A stretch of 17,277 bases of DNA from Actinomycetota bacterium (GCA_013697465.1 JACCWU010000275.1:1-17277); one strand, 5' to 3'. Shown: positions 7,370-14,892, numbered from the stretch's first letter. A program made the numbers and translations. The notes: generated by a model not told the origin, from the sequence alone.

Positions 7370-7870
7370 TCAACTCTCTGCGCATGCCTGCGCGAGCGCG
7401 ACGCCGAGCGCCTTGAAGATCGCCGACAGGACGTGCTGCGAGTCCTCGCCTTCCATCAGCCTGACGTGGATCGTGAGGCCTGCGGCCTCCGCGAGGTTGT
7501 CGAGGAATGCCGCGGCGAGATCCCTCTGCAGACCACCCGCCCTCGTGGACGTGAGGTCCGCGTTCGACGCGACGAGAGGCCTCCCGGAAGCCTCGACCAC
7601 GACCATCGCGAGGGCCTCGTCCGCCGGCACGATGCCGACGCCTCTCCGTGCTGCGCGGCTCGTGTTGAACACGAAGCCGATCGCATCTCCGAGCTCCCTC
7701 CCAGCCGCGCCCACTTCTGCCTCGGGCTCGTCAGGCGCGATCTCGAGATCGAGCTCGAAGCCGCCGGTCTCCGCGAGCTCGGTGAGCAGGTGATCGAGGA
7801 CAGCCACACCCGTCGCGATTCGCGACTCCCCGGATCCGAACGTAATGCGAGCGGCGCCTTCGCGCTTCAC
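7370..7870 (-). CDS. Imidazoleglycerol-phosphate dehydratase-like protein lacking metal-binding His motifs
   Basis: The 166-residue protein follows the IGPD (HisB) fold pattern from end to end: GVAVLDHLLTELAETGGFEL (21-40), FVFNTSRAARRGVGIVPADEALAMVVVEASGRPLV (67-101), LAAAFLDNLAEAAGLTIHVRLMEGEDSQHVLSAIFKAL. True IGPD has two HHxxE manganese motifs. The first is replaced by residues around EVGAAGREL (52-60), and the second reads QHVLS (145-149). The usual His before GGF is also lost. It is therefore unlikely to perform the histidine-pathway dehydration. No other his gene is nearby. The gene is fused in transcription to murA through a GTGA overlap. It may be a ligand-binding or regulatory paralogue, and its function is unknown. 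Confidence 0.8.
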   Translation of the reverse strand: MKREGAARITFGSGESRIATGVAVLDHLLTELAETGGFELDLEIAPDEPEAEVGAAGRELGDAIGFVFNTSRAARRGVGIVPADEALAMVVVEASGRPLVASNADLTSTRAGGLQRDLAAAFLDNLAEAAGLTIHVRLMEGEDSQHVLSAIFKALGVALAQACAES

Positions 7871-9147
7871 AGGTCGGCCCGCTCGATCGACGCGCCCAAA
7901 CCGCGCAGGCGCTCGTCGATTCGCTCGTAGCCACGGTCGATCTGCCCGATGTTTCCGATGGTCGAGGTGCCCTCCGCGCAGAGCGCGGCGAGGACCATCG
8001 CCATCCCTGCACGGATATCCGGACTTTCGAGCCGCTCCCCGTAGAGCTGCGCCGGGCCGGTCACCACCACCCTGTGCGGGTCGCAGAGGATGATCCGCGC
8101 GCCCATCGAGACGAGCTTGTCGACGAAGAAGAGCCTGCTCTCGAACATCTTCTCGAAGATCAGGATCGTGCCGCGTGCCTGCGTCGCGACGGTGACCGCG
8201 ATCGAGGTCAGGTCGGCCGGGAACGCCGGCCAGATGCCGCTCTCGATCTTCGGCACCTGTCCGCCGAGGTCGTCTTCGATCCAGAGGTTCTGACCGGACG
8301 GGACGCGCACCGTCGAGTCCTGGACGTCCATCTCGATGCCGAGCTTCCGGAACGCGGGGACGATCGAGATCAGGTCGTCGGGCTCGACCCCCTCGACGAG
8401 GACGTCGCCGCCGGTTGCCGCGGCGAGACCGACGAAGCTCGCGACCTCGATGTGGTCCGGCCCGATCCGATGCTCGCCGCCGTCGAGCCCTCCGACTCCC
8501 TGGATGTGCAGGACGTTGGAGCCGATCCCTTGGATCCGAGCCCCGAGCGACACGAGAAACCGGCAGAGATCCTGGATGTGCGGCTCGGAAGCCGCGTGTC
8601 CGAGGACGGTCTCACCCTCCGCGAGAACGGCGGCCATGATCGCGTTCTCGGTGCCCATGACGGATGCCTCGTCGAGGTACATGCGCGTGCCGCGGAGATT
8701 GTCGGCGGTCAGCTCGTACACCCCGTCGAGGTGGAAGTCCGCGCCGAGCGCCGAGAACGCATGGACGTGAGTGTCCAGACGCCGGCGGCCGATGACGTCC
8801 CCGCCGGGCGGCGGCACGCTGACGCGGCCGAAGCGCGCAAGGAGCGGCCCGGCAAGGAGAAACGACGCGCGGATCTGCCTGCAGAGCTCCGGGTCGAGAT
8901 CGGTTTTCTCCACGCCGCGAGCGTCGACGCGGACGTCGTTTCCGCCCGTCCACTCGACCTCGGCGCCGATGTCCCTGAGGAGCTCGATCATCGTCTCCAC
9001 ATCGCGGATTCTCGGGACGTTCGAGAGGGCGACGTTGCCCGAGGCAAGAACCGTCGCGGCCAAGATCGGGAGGGCAGCATTCTTGTTCCCCGCCGCGCGC
9101 ACAGTGCCGCTCAAGGGCCTTCCACCCTCGATCACGAAGGACTGCAT
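7867..9147 (-). CDS. murA: UDP-N-acetylglucosamine 1-carboxyvinyltransferase (Asp-type MurA)
   Basis: MurA transfers enolpyruvate from PEP to UDP-GlcNAc, the first committed step of peptidoglycan synthesis. The 426-residue length is normal. Seen are the KNAALP loop (K22, N23), RASFLLAGPLLARFG (93-107), and the active-site loop PPPGGDVIGRRRLDTH, where D117 stands in the place of the usual Cys115. Also present are PADLTS with the catalytic-base Asp, and DIRAGMAMVLAALCAEG with the conserved Arg. Asp at the Cys115 position is known in naturally fosfomycin-tolerant MurA enzymes. The frame is open far upstream, but the ATG at 9147 matches the family start (MQSFVIEGGRPLSG). TACCAT lies 7 nt upstream. 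Confidence 0.94.
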   Translation of the reverse strand: MQSFVIEGGRPLSGTVRAAGNKNAALPILAATVLASGNVALSNVPRIRDVETMIELLRDIGAEVEWTGGNDVRVDARGVEKTDLDPELCRQIRASFLLAGPLLARFGRVSVPPPGGDVIGRRRLDTHVHAFSALGADFHLDGVYELTADNLRGTRMYLDEASVMGTENAIMAAVLAEGETVLGHAASEPHIQDLCRFLVSLGARIQGIGSNVLHIQGVGGLDGGEHRIGPDHIEVASFVGLAAATGGDVLVEGVEPDDLISIVPAFRKLGIEMDVQDSTVRVPSGQNLWIEDDLGGQVPKIESGIWPAFPADLTSIAVTVATQARGTILIFEKMFESRLFFVDKLVSMGARIILCDPHRVVVTGPAQLYGERLESPDIRAGMAMVLAALCAEGTSTIGNIGQIDRGYERIDERLRGLGASIERADL

Positions 9148-9154
9148 CGCGGGG

Positions 9155-9160
9155 ATGGTA
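9155..9160 (-). promoter_or_regulatory. Putative -10 box of murA
   Basis: TACCAT on the minus strand, matching TANNNT, ends 7 nt before the ATG at 9147, with no ribosome site between. It lies in the 47-bp gap after the peptidase gene. This would start a leaderless murA message. Inferred from pattern only. Confidence 0.4.
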
Positions 9161-9194
9161 CTCGTGGTGGTCAGGGGGCCCTCGCGGAGCCTGG

Positions 9195-11171
9195 TCAGGA
9201 AGAAAGGTGCTCGATCTGCAGTTTGGCGGACAGGTCGGCTGGCTCGAACCCGAGCACCTGCGCATAGAACGAAAGCTCGGCTTCGTACGCGGCGACGATG
9301 TTCTCCGCCTTGCGAAAGCCGTGACCCTCGCCTTCGAAGAGCAGGTAGGCGTGTGGGATCTTCCGTTTCTCGAGCGCCGCGACGATGAGCTCCGCCTGCG
9401 AAGGAGGGACGACCTCGTCGTCCGCGCCCTGGAGCACGAGCATCGGCGTCGCCATCCGATCCGTGAAGTGGATCGGGCTGCGTTCCCGATAGAGCTCCGC
9501 CGCCTCCGGGTACGGCCCGACGAGGGTGTGCTCGTACTGAAGCTCGAACTTGTGCGTATCGCCGGCGGCGAACAGCTCGAGGTCGGCCAACCCGTAGTAC
9601 GACGCGCCCGCAGCGAAGGCGTCCGTGAACGTCAGGGCGCACACGGTGGTGTAGCCGCCGGCGCTGCCGCCCCGGATCAGCAAACGGTTCGAATCGGCTT
9701 CGCCCTTGTCCACGAGATAGCGGGCGGCGTTCACGCAGTCCTGGAGGTCGACCACTCCCCACTGTCCGTTGAGTCGCTTTCGGTACTCGCGCCCGTAGCC
9801 TGTCGAGCCCCCGTAATTGACGTCGACCACGGCGAACCCCCGGGTCGTCCAGAACTGGGTTCCGAGGGCGAAGATCGGCGTCGTCGCCCCCGTGGGGCCT
9901 CCGTGGCTCTCGACGATCAAGGGCGGGCGGTCGTCCGCACCGGCTCGGTAGCCGGGATTGACCGCCGGGTAGTAGAGCGCATGCGCAGTCAGGCCGTCTT
10001 CGGTCGGAAACTCGATCGCCTCGGGCACCGAGAAGTACGCCGTGTCCACCGCGACCCGAGCGCTTGCGCGGAGAACCTCGATCTCGCCGCTCTCGACATC
10101 GATACGGACGACCTGGTTCGGAATGGTCGCCGAGCCCGCGACCACTACGACGGTCGAGCCCTCCGCTGCCACGAACGGCGACCCCCAGAGCGCATCGTGC
10201 GGGATCTCGAGGTCGCGTAGCCTTCCCGTCTCCGGGCCGAGAATCGCGAAACTGGTTCGTCCGTCGTGCTCGTATGCGCACGCAATGCGTCCGTCTCCTA
10301 GGAAGGCGACGGCGCGTGAACCGAAGATCCACGCCGGATACCCAAACTCCGCCTCCGCTGGATGGAGGGCGCTTCTATCGCCGTCACGGTCGCGCTCGAG
10401 GTTCCACCAGCCGCTGCGATCGCTCGCGAAGACGAGGTCACCGGTGGGGCTCCAGTCAGGCTGGAAGATCGACTCCTCACCGTCGAGGCCGGCGACGTGC
10501 GTGATGTTCGCGACCGTTCCGTCCGGCGCGAGATCGGCCGCGAAGAGCTCGCACCCGTCCCACGGCATCCACGGAAGATCCCACGCGAGGAAGCAGAGGC
10601 GTCGCCCGTCCGGCGAGATGCGGGGCGCAGCGTAGAAATCACGGCCTTCGGCGATCGTGCGCGGTTCGGTGGAGCCGTCCGTCGGCAACGCGACAAGCTC
10701 GTTGACGACCTCGTCGGAGCGCCCGCTTCCCTCGTGACGCTCGCGCACTCCGATCCAGAGGGATCCGTCCGGCGTGACGCGCCCGTCCGCGTAGCGGTGG
10801 CGGCGGTCGTCCACGCCTGCGGTGATCGGTGCCGGCGCTGCGCCGGGATCCTGCCGGTACAGGCACTGGTCGTCGAAGTTCGAGAAGAAGACGGTGCCGT
10901 CGTGGACGGCATACGCCCCGCCGCCGTACTCGTGAACCATCGAACGCACGTTGAAGCCCGCCGGTGTCACGTCGACTGGCTCCCCGCCCGGCTCGACCTT
11001 CATGAGCACCACACGACCTGCTTCGGAAGGACGGCCTTCGAGCCACCAGACCGTGCCTGCGGCGATCCACGGTGCGCTCAGGCCGGTCCCCGCGCGTGCG
11101 ACCAGCTCGGCCGAAATCGGCGAAGACCAGGCCCCGTAGGGCGCAATGACTTGCTCGTTCAACTGGGTCAC
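9195..11171 (-). CDS. S9 family peptidase (prolyl oligopeptidase-like)
   Basis: This is a serine peptidase of the prolyl oligopeptidase/acylaminoacyl peptidase group. The first ~390 residues form a WD/propeller-like domain with repeated D-G and W/F-S-P-D-G motifs (for example RISPDGRRLCFLAWD and PDWSPTGDLVFASDRSG). The C-terminal alpha/beta-hydrolase domain begins near 395. The nucleophile is S503 in RGGSAGGY, the acid is in GADDEVVPPSQ (D584/D585), and the base is H617 in EGEGHGF. The length of 658 fits the family. There is no signal peptide, so it is probably cytoplasmic and degrades short peptides or acyl-peptides. The GTG at 11171 is chosen because the divergent promoter lies directly upstream. 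Confidence 0.94.
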   Translation of the reverse strand: MTQLNEQVIAPYGAWSSPISAELVARAGTGLSAPWIAAGTVWWLEGRPSEAGRVVLMKVEPGGEPVDVTPAGFNVRSMVHEYGGGAYAVHDGTVFFSNFDDQCLYRQDPGAAPAPITAGVDDRRHRYADGRVTPDGSLWIGVRERHEGSGRSDEVVNELVALPTDGSTEPRTIAEGRDFYAAPRISPDGRRLCFLAWDLPWMPWDGCELFAADLAPDGTVANITHVAGLDGEESIFQPDWSPTGDLVFASDRSGWWNLERDRDGDRSALHPAEAEFGYPAWIFGSRAVAFLGDGRIACAYEHDGRTSFAILGPETGRLRDLEIPHDALWGSPFVAAEGSTVVVVAGSATIPNQVVRIDVESGEIEVLRASARVAVDTAYFSVPEAIEFPTEDGLTAHALYYPAVNPGYRAGADDRPPLIVESHGGPTGATTPIFALGTQFWTTRGFAVVDVNYGGSTGYGREYRKRLNGQWGVVDLQDCVNAARYLVDKGEADSNRLLIRGGSAGGYTTVCALTFTDAFAAGASYYGLADLELFAAGDTHKFELQYEHTLVGPYPEAAELYRERSPIHFTDRMATPMLVLQGADDEVVPPSQAELIVAALEKRKIPHAYLLFEGEGHGFRKAENIVAAYEAELSFYAQVLGFEPADLSAKLQIEHLSS

Positions 11172-11182
11172 GACGGTAGGGC

Positions 11183-11189
11183 TATCCTA
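11183..11189. promoter_or_regulatory. Overlapping divergent -10 elements
   Basis: Only 25 bp separate the divergent starts of the S9 peptidase (11171, minus) and the HD gene (11197, plus). The centre is CTATCCTAG. The plus strand reads TATCCT (11183-11188), and the minus strand reads TAGGAT (11184-11189). Both fit TANNNT, and the two boxes share five base pairs. The plus box lies 8 nt and the minus box 12 nt from its start codon, so both messages would have almost no leader. Confidence 0.5.
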
Positions 11190-11196
11190 GTCGCCC

Positions 11197-11772
11197 GTGC
11201 AGCCGACACGCGAGCAGGCGTGGGGCACCCTCACGCGGTACACGAAGAGCGAGTCCCTCCTGCGGCACGCGCTCGCGGTCGAGGCATCCGTTCGCTCGTA
11301 CGCGACGCGCTACGGCGAGGACGAGGAGCTCTGGGGCTGCGTGGCTCTGCTCCACGACTTCGACTACGAGGTGCACCCCACGCTCGACAAGCATCCCCAG
11401 GACGGCGCGCAGATCCTTCGCGACGAGGGCTATCCGGAGGAGTTGATCGAGTCCGTGCTCTCGCACGCCGAGCATCTCGCGATGCCGCGCGACACCCAGC
11501 TGAAGAAGGTGCTCTTCGCCTGCGACGAGCTCTCCGGGTTTGTCCACGCGTGCGGCCTCGTGCGGCCGAACGGGCTCGACGGGCTCGAGCCGAAGTCGGT
11601 GAAGAAGAAGCTCAAGCAGCCGTCGTTCGCCGCCGGTGTGCACCGGGACGAGGTCTACGCGGGCGCGGAGCTGCTCGGCCTGGAGCTCGACGAGCACATC
11701 GCGAACGTCGTCGCCGCGCTGCAGCCGATCGCCGGCGAGCTCGGGTTGCGCACTTCCGCGGACGCTGCGTGA
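11197..11772 (+). CDS. HD-domain phosphohydrolase-like protein
   Basis: The 191-residue protein has a metal-binding HD signature: H24 in LLRHALAVE, H53-D54 in ALLHDFDYE, H90 in LSHAEH, and D110 in FACDELSGF. The last block, followed by LVRPNG, resembles small HD proteins often annotated as hydrolases or HDIG-type. Such domains act on nucleotides or other phosphate esters, and the substrate here cannot be told. The GTG at 11197 directly follows a TATCCT box. The next 150 bp (11773-11922) downstream contain no gene that I can support. Confidence 0.85.
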   Translation: MQPTREQAWGTLTRYTKSESLLRHALAVEASVRSYATRYGEDEELWGCVALLHDFDYEVHPTLDKHPQDGAQILRDEGYPEELIESVLSHAEHLAMPRDTQLKKVLFACDELSGFVHACGLVRPNGLDGLEPKSVKKKLKQPSFAAGVHRDEVYAGAELLGLELDEHIANVVAALQPIAGELGLRTSADAA

Positions 11773-11922
11773 TTATCGGAAGGATGCTCTTGGCTGTCCC
11801 GCGCCTCGTCTGGAATCTCGTAAGGGATTTTGCACCGACTCAGGGCTCGCCTGGGGACGGCCGCGACACTCGAGCGCAAGAGGACGACGTCCTTGATGCT
11901 GCGCGCGACCACGACGCGATGG

Positions 11923-12614
11923 ATGCGACAGGACTTTGACGAGACCATCGACGATCGTCTGACCGAGCTTGCACTCAAGATCGCAGCGGAGCTCGAACGG
12001 CGGGCCGCGCACGACGGCCTAAGCCGGGTCAACGAGCAGGCCCATCTGCAACCTTGCTGCGCGGATGTTGCCGTTCGATCGCTTCGACGTGGATTCCGCC
12101 GGCCCTAGTCTCAACTCGTCTTCGATTCGTGTCTCCCTCGTGGCCAAACTTGGGTCCAGTGGACGTCTCACTGCTCTTCCCTAATGGGAAGCCTGTCTTT
12201 ATTGAGCTGAAGTGCGAAACGGGTCGCAATGCACTCGGCCGGTGCTCCTGGGACGCTGTGAAGCTGGCGTTCGCGCTTCAAACTGGCGAGGCTTCAGCCG
12301 CGTACCTCCTCGCCGCAACAACCGTGACCGACTGAGAGATGGGAATTCGAGGGGCCGAGCTCCTCGAGACGGCTTTCGTAGACACGATGGTCCATCGCGA
12401 GCGTTTCTTCGACTGGTGGCGATCGTGGGAGCGTGACCCGAAGAGCGCCCGGCCACCGAGTCAGGTTCCGAGGAACTTCAGGACTCGTGCGGGCTGCCGC
12501 GCCCCATTCGAGGTCGGTGAGGCGTCGTGGGAATTGCGGGTTGCCGCCATCGCCGTAGATGGCGACGAGATGATCGCGTGGCCGTCAACGCTCGCATCGG
12601 GGCCGAATCTCTAG
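11923..12614 (+). pseudogene. Decayed gene for a nuclease-like (D...ExK motif) actinobacterial hypothetical protein
   Basis: Three reading frames together spell one protein of about 230 residues. Frame 1 starts at the ATG at 11923 (MRQDFDETIDDRLTELALKI) and remains sensible to about 12085. A second frame then continues with RFDVDSAGPSLNSSSIRVS and VAKLG to about 12150. A third frame continues with GPVDVSLLFPNGKPVFIELK, where D and ExK resemble a PD-(D/E)XK nuclease core, then GRCSWDAVKLAFALQ. That frame meets TGA at 12333-12335 in a position that would suit Trp, and runs on in frame (GIRGAELLETAFVD, FFDWWRSWERD, WELRVAAIAV) to TAG at 12612. Two frameshifts and one stop indicate a pseudogene. 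I recall similar uncharacterised actinobacterial proteins but cannot confirm by search. Confidence 0.65.
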
Positions 12615-13378
12615 CGGCCGTAGCGCTCAAGGAAGGCGAGGACGCGGTTCCAGGCGTCCTCGGACTCGGCCGCGAACTGCTCGTACTTGCGGTCGAAGAA
12701 GCTATGAGGTGCACCCGGGTACGTGACGATCTCGTGCTCGACGCCTGCTTGCTCGAGCGCGTCGTCCCAAGCGTCGACGTCCGCCGGAGGGATGCCCGGG
12801 TCGTCGCCGCCCATGAGGCCGAGGATCGGTGCCGCCATCTCGCCCGCCCGCTGGATCGGCCCTGCGGTGCCGTGCGGACGTCCTAGTCCGGGTCTACCGT
12901 AGAAGCCGATGGCCCCGGCGAGCCCGTGCCCGCCTGCGGCGGCGAGCCAGGAGTTGCGCCCGCCGAAGCAGAACCCGACCGTGAAGACACTCCTCGAGGC
13001 GCAGCCCCCCGGCGATCGGAGGTACGCCACTCCGGCGGCGACATCGGCCTGCACACCGTCTGGGGTGGTCTGGTCGACGTGCGGCATGAACTCGAACTCC
13101 TCGTCGCGCTTCTCGGCACCTGCGGTGCGTCCGAAGTAGTCGATCGCGAGGGCGGCGTACCCGCGCTCGGCGAAGCGGAGCGCCAGCTCCTCGTAGAAAC
13201 GGTAGAGGCCGCGAACGTCCGGGAGCACGACCACGCCCACGCCGTGGGGCTTGTCGGGCGAAGCGGCAAACGCGGCGAAGCGGTTGCCGTCGGCGGCTTC
13301 GAGGACGAGGTTGCGATGCGAGACGGAGGCGCCCGAGAGCGGACGGATTGGTGGAAGCGAGTCAGGCTCGAAGCACAC
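12611..13378 (-). CDS. Dienelactone hydrolase family protein
   Basis: This is an alpha/beta hydrolase of the dienelactone hydrolase family, whose founding members open the lactone ring of dienelactones in chloro-aromatic degradation. Many relatives have other or unknown ester substrates. Family positions are VVLPDVRGLYRFYEELALRFAERGY (49-73), DYFGRTAG (80-87), the nucleophile C137 in GFCFGG, the acid in GGDDPGIP (about 192-193), and H225 in PGAPHSFFDR. The length is 255. The start is the GTG at 13378, because no other start codon lies between it and the conserved core. The gene begins 5 bp from a palindromic operator. Its stop shares a CTAG with the convergent pseudogene. Confidence 0.9.
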   Translation of the reverse strand: MCFEPDSLPPIRPLSGASVSHRNLVLEAADGNRFAAFAASPDKPHGVGVVVLPDVRGLYRFYEELALRFAERGYAALAIDYFGRTAGAEKRDEEFEFMPHVDQTTPDGVQADVAAGVAYLRSPGGCASRSVFTVGFCFGGRNSWLAAAGGHGLAGAIGFYGRPGLGRPHGTAGPIQRAGEMAAPILGLMGGDDPGIPPADVDAWDDALEQAGVEHEIVTYPGAPHSFFDRKYEQFAAESEDAWNRVLAFLERYGR

Positions 13379-13383
13379 CGGAC

Positions 13384-13408
13384 GCCAAGTTACAAGGTGT
13401 AACTTGGC
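13384..13408. promoter_or_regulatory. Proximal palindromic operator of the dienelactone hydrolase gene
   Basis: GCCAAGTTACA (13384-13394) and TGTAACTTGGC (13398-13408) form a perfect 11-bp inverted repeat around AGG. On the minus strand it contains TAACTT (13387-13392), a -10-like box 8 nt before the GTG at 13378. A protein bound here would cover the promoter, suggesting repression. The regulator is not in this window as far as I can see. Confidence 0.65.
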
Positions 13409-13437
13409 TCTGCACCATGGCCTGGTGCTCGAAATCG

Positions 13438-13462
13438 CCCAAGTTGCAACTTGTAACTTGGC
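13438..13462. promoter_or_regulatory. Distal copy of the same operator
   Basis: This site repeats the proximal operator with 4 changes in 26 positions (AAGTT, nine bases, AACTT, then GGCT in both). It also contains a 14-bp perfect palindrome, CAAGTTGCAACTTG, at 13440-13453. The start-to-start distance of 54 bp is close to five helical turns. Its last base is the last base of the upstream gene's stop codon. Confidence 0.6.
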
Positions 13463-13776
13463 TACGGGCGTTCGGCAGTAATAGTCTCGAACAGCGTCCG
13501 CAGATCCTCGATCGCGGTCTCGACGTCACCGCGGGACGCGTTGCCGAGCTCGGCGCGCTCGGTCGTCTCGCGAGCGGCGAGGTACGTCACCACGACCTCG
13601 GGCTCGTCTCCTACCCGCTCGACCGGGTCGTTCACCTTGTAGCCACGCGAGACCAGCATGCGCTCGACGATGTCGGCGAGCTGGGAGAGAGCAGCGTCCG
13701 GATCCCCATCCATGTCGGCCGCGACGGATTCCCACTGGCTCTGCCACTCGTGGAGATCGAGTCCCGGCTCGCTCAT
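13462..13776 (-). CDS. Small acidic hypothetical protein
   Basis: This encodes a 104-residue acidic protein starting MSEPGLDLHEWQSQWESVAAD. It has a helical, Asp/Glu-rich middle (DPDAALSQLADIVERMLVSRGY), a short segment ending in EVVVTYLAARE, and a C-terminal helix (DVETAIEDLRTLFETI). It has no signal peptide, membrane segment or recognised domain. I recall comparable short proteins in actinobacteria but know no function. The ATG at 13776 is preferred to the open frame upstream, because the upstream 24 residues look noncoding and overlap the aminotransferase gene. It lies 28 bp after the aminotransferase gene and may be co-transcribed with it. Confidence 0.72.
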   Translation of the reverse strand: MSEPGLDLHEWQSQWESVAADMDGDPDAALSQLADIVERMLVSRGYKVNDPVERVGDEPEVVVTYLAARETTERAELGNASRGDVETAIEDLRTLFETITAERP

Positions 13777-13804
13777 GTCGCAGGCATTCCCGGCCACAAC
13801 GGTT

Positions 13805-14884
13805 TCAAACCCGCGCGCCGGAGACGAGCCGGTCGAGATCCGCGTCACTCGTCCACCAACCGACCGAGGCGCGCAGGAGACCCCGCCCTGGCAGCTCGCG
13901 AACGACGACCCCCGCTTCGGCGAGACGTGTCACGACGGTCTCCGGCTCTTCGTCCGCCGGCCACCACGAGACGAGCGTCGCTCTCTCGGCCGGCAGAGCG
14001 ATCTCGAGGCCCGCATCGACAAGGAGCGCGCGGCACCGCTCTGCCATCTCGGCTGCCCGCTCGAATCCCCAGTCGGGCTGAACGTCGATCGCCGCCTCGA
14101 GCCCGGCCAGCGAGCCCGAGGGAATCCAATTCGGCTCGAATCGGCGCGCGCCCGACCGTGGCACGAATGTTCCATCGGGAAGGTGCTCGGCCTGCGAGAA
14201 GTAGCTCGGCCTGGCCACCCGCAAGCGATCCGGGTCCGCGACCACGAGGGCGCCGGTCCCTTCCGGGCCACACAGCCACTTCTGGCCCGAGATGGTGAAG
14301 AAGTCGAGGCCGCGCGCATCCACGGGGATCGCTCCCACCGACTGGGCGCCGTCGACGAGGATCGGCAGCCCAGTGCGCTCCTTGAACTGGTGGACGGGCA
14401 GGATCTGACCGCTCGTCCAGAGGACGTGCGAGACGGCGACAAGCCGCGTGCGAGACGTCACCGCGCCGACTATCTCGTCGCAATCCGGCGGGACGACCAT
14501 AACTCGCGCACCCGACGCATGGAGCGGCCCGAGCAAGCCAAAATGCTCGTCGCTCGTCGTGATCACCTCGTCGCCCGGCTCGAGACCGAGCCCCGCCAGC
14601 ACGATGTTGCAGCCGTCCGTGGTCGAGGCAGTCAGTGCGACGTGCTCAGCGCCGACTCCCACCAGCTCACCCAGCTTTCGCCGCAGCGCGGCTCGGAGAG
14701 CGAGGATCCTGTCGATGTACTCCGCACCTGCCCGCCCGTCCTGCAGATTGCGCTCTTCCTCCGAGCGCAGGGCGTCGATCGTCGACCGCGCGAGCGGTCC
14801 GGCGCTGCCCGCCTGCAGGTACGCAATCCGCTCGAGGACGGGAAACTGCGCGCGCGCGTCCTCGAGGGTCCGGTCGTCGGGCAT
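13805..14884 (-). CDS. Class V aminotransferase (PLP-dependent, cysteine desulfurase-like fold)
   Basis: This is a PLP enzyme of fold type I, class V, 359 residues. Seen are the N-terminal YLQAGSAGPL (22-31), the PLP-phosphate loop TASTTDGCN (85-93), the cofactor Asp D178 in LVDGAQSVGAIPVD, and the Schiff-base lysine K202 in ISGQKWLCGPEGTGAL. There is no Cys-bearing loop typical of desulfurases that I can identify with confidence. Other class V members act as epimerases, C-S lyases (for example EgtE) or aminotransferases, so the reaction is open. The ATG at 14884 is preceded by CAGAAT at 8 nt and no ribosome site. It faces the divergent gene at 14919. Confidence 0.9.
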   Translation of the reverse strand: MPDDRTLEDARAQFPVLERIAYLQAGSAGPLARSTIDALRSEEERNLQDGRAGAEYIDRILALRAALRRKLGELVGVGAEHVALTASTTDGCNIVLAGLGLEPGDEVITTSDEHFGLLGPLHASGARVMVVPPDCDEIVGAVTSRTRLVAVSHVLWTSGQILPVHQFKERTGLPILVDGAQSVGAIPVDARGLDFFTISGQKWLCGPEGTGALVVADPDRLRVARPSYFSQAEHLPDGTFVPRSGARRFEPNWIPSGSLAGLEAAIDVQPDWGFERAAEMAERCRALLVDAGLEIALPAERATLVSWWPADEEPETVVTRLAEAGVVVRELPGRGLLRASVGWWTSDADLDRLVSGARV

Positions 14885-14892
14885 CGCGCGGC

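Noticed and set aside
9148..10332. N-terminal extension of the MurA reading frame
   Set aside because: The frame stays open by chance inside the peptidase gene. MurA homology starts at the ATG at 9147, and the extension is Arg-rich shadow sequence.
10362..11939. A 525-codon plus-strand frame opposite the S9 peptidase and through the HD gene
   Set aside because: It is low-complexity Arg/Ala-rich, crosses a well-supported gene in another frame, and has no start signal.
11773..12012. Open frames on the minus strand between the HD gene and the decayed gene
   Set aside because: They have no recognisable protein features and lie opposite the better supported frame starting at 11923.
12333..12335. 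TGA read as selenocysteine or Trp
   Set aside because: TGA ends several intact genes here (for example at 981, 3675, 7867 and 9195), no SECIS-like hairpin is evident, and two frameshifts upstream make simple decay the better explanation.
13384..13408. The inverted repeat read as a rho-independent terminator of the 13462-13776 gene
   Set aside because: No T-run follows on the minus strand, a near-identical copy lies 54 bp away, and the site abuts a start codon. An operator fits better.
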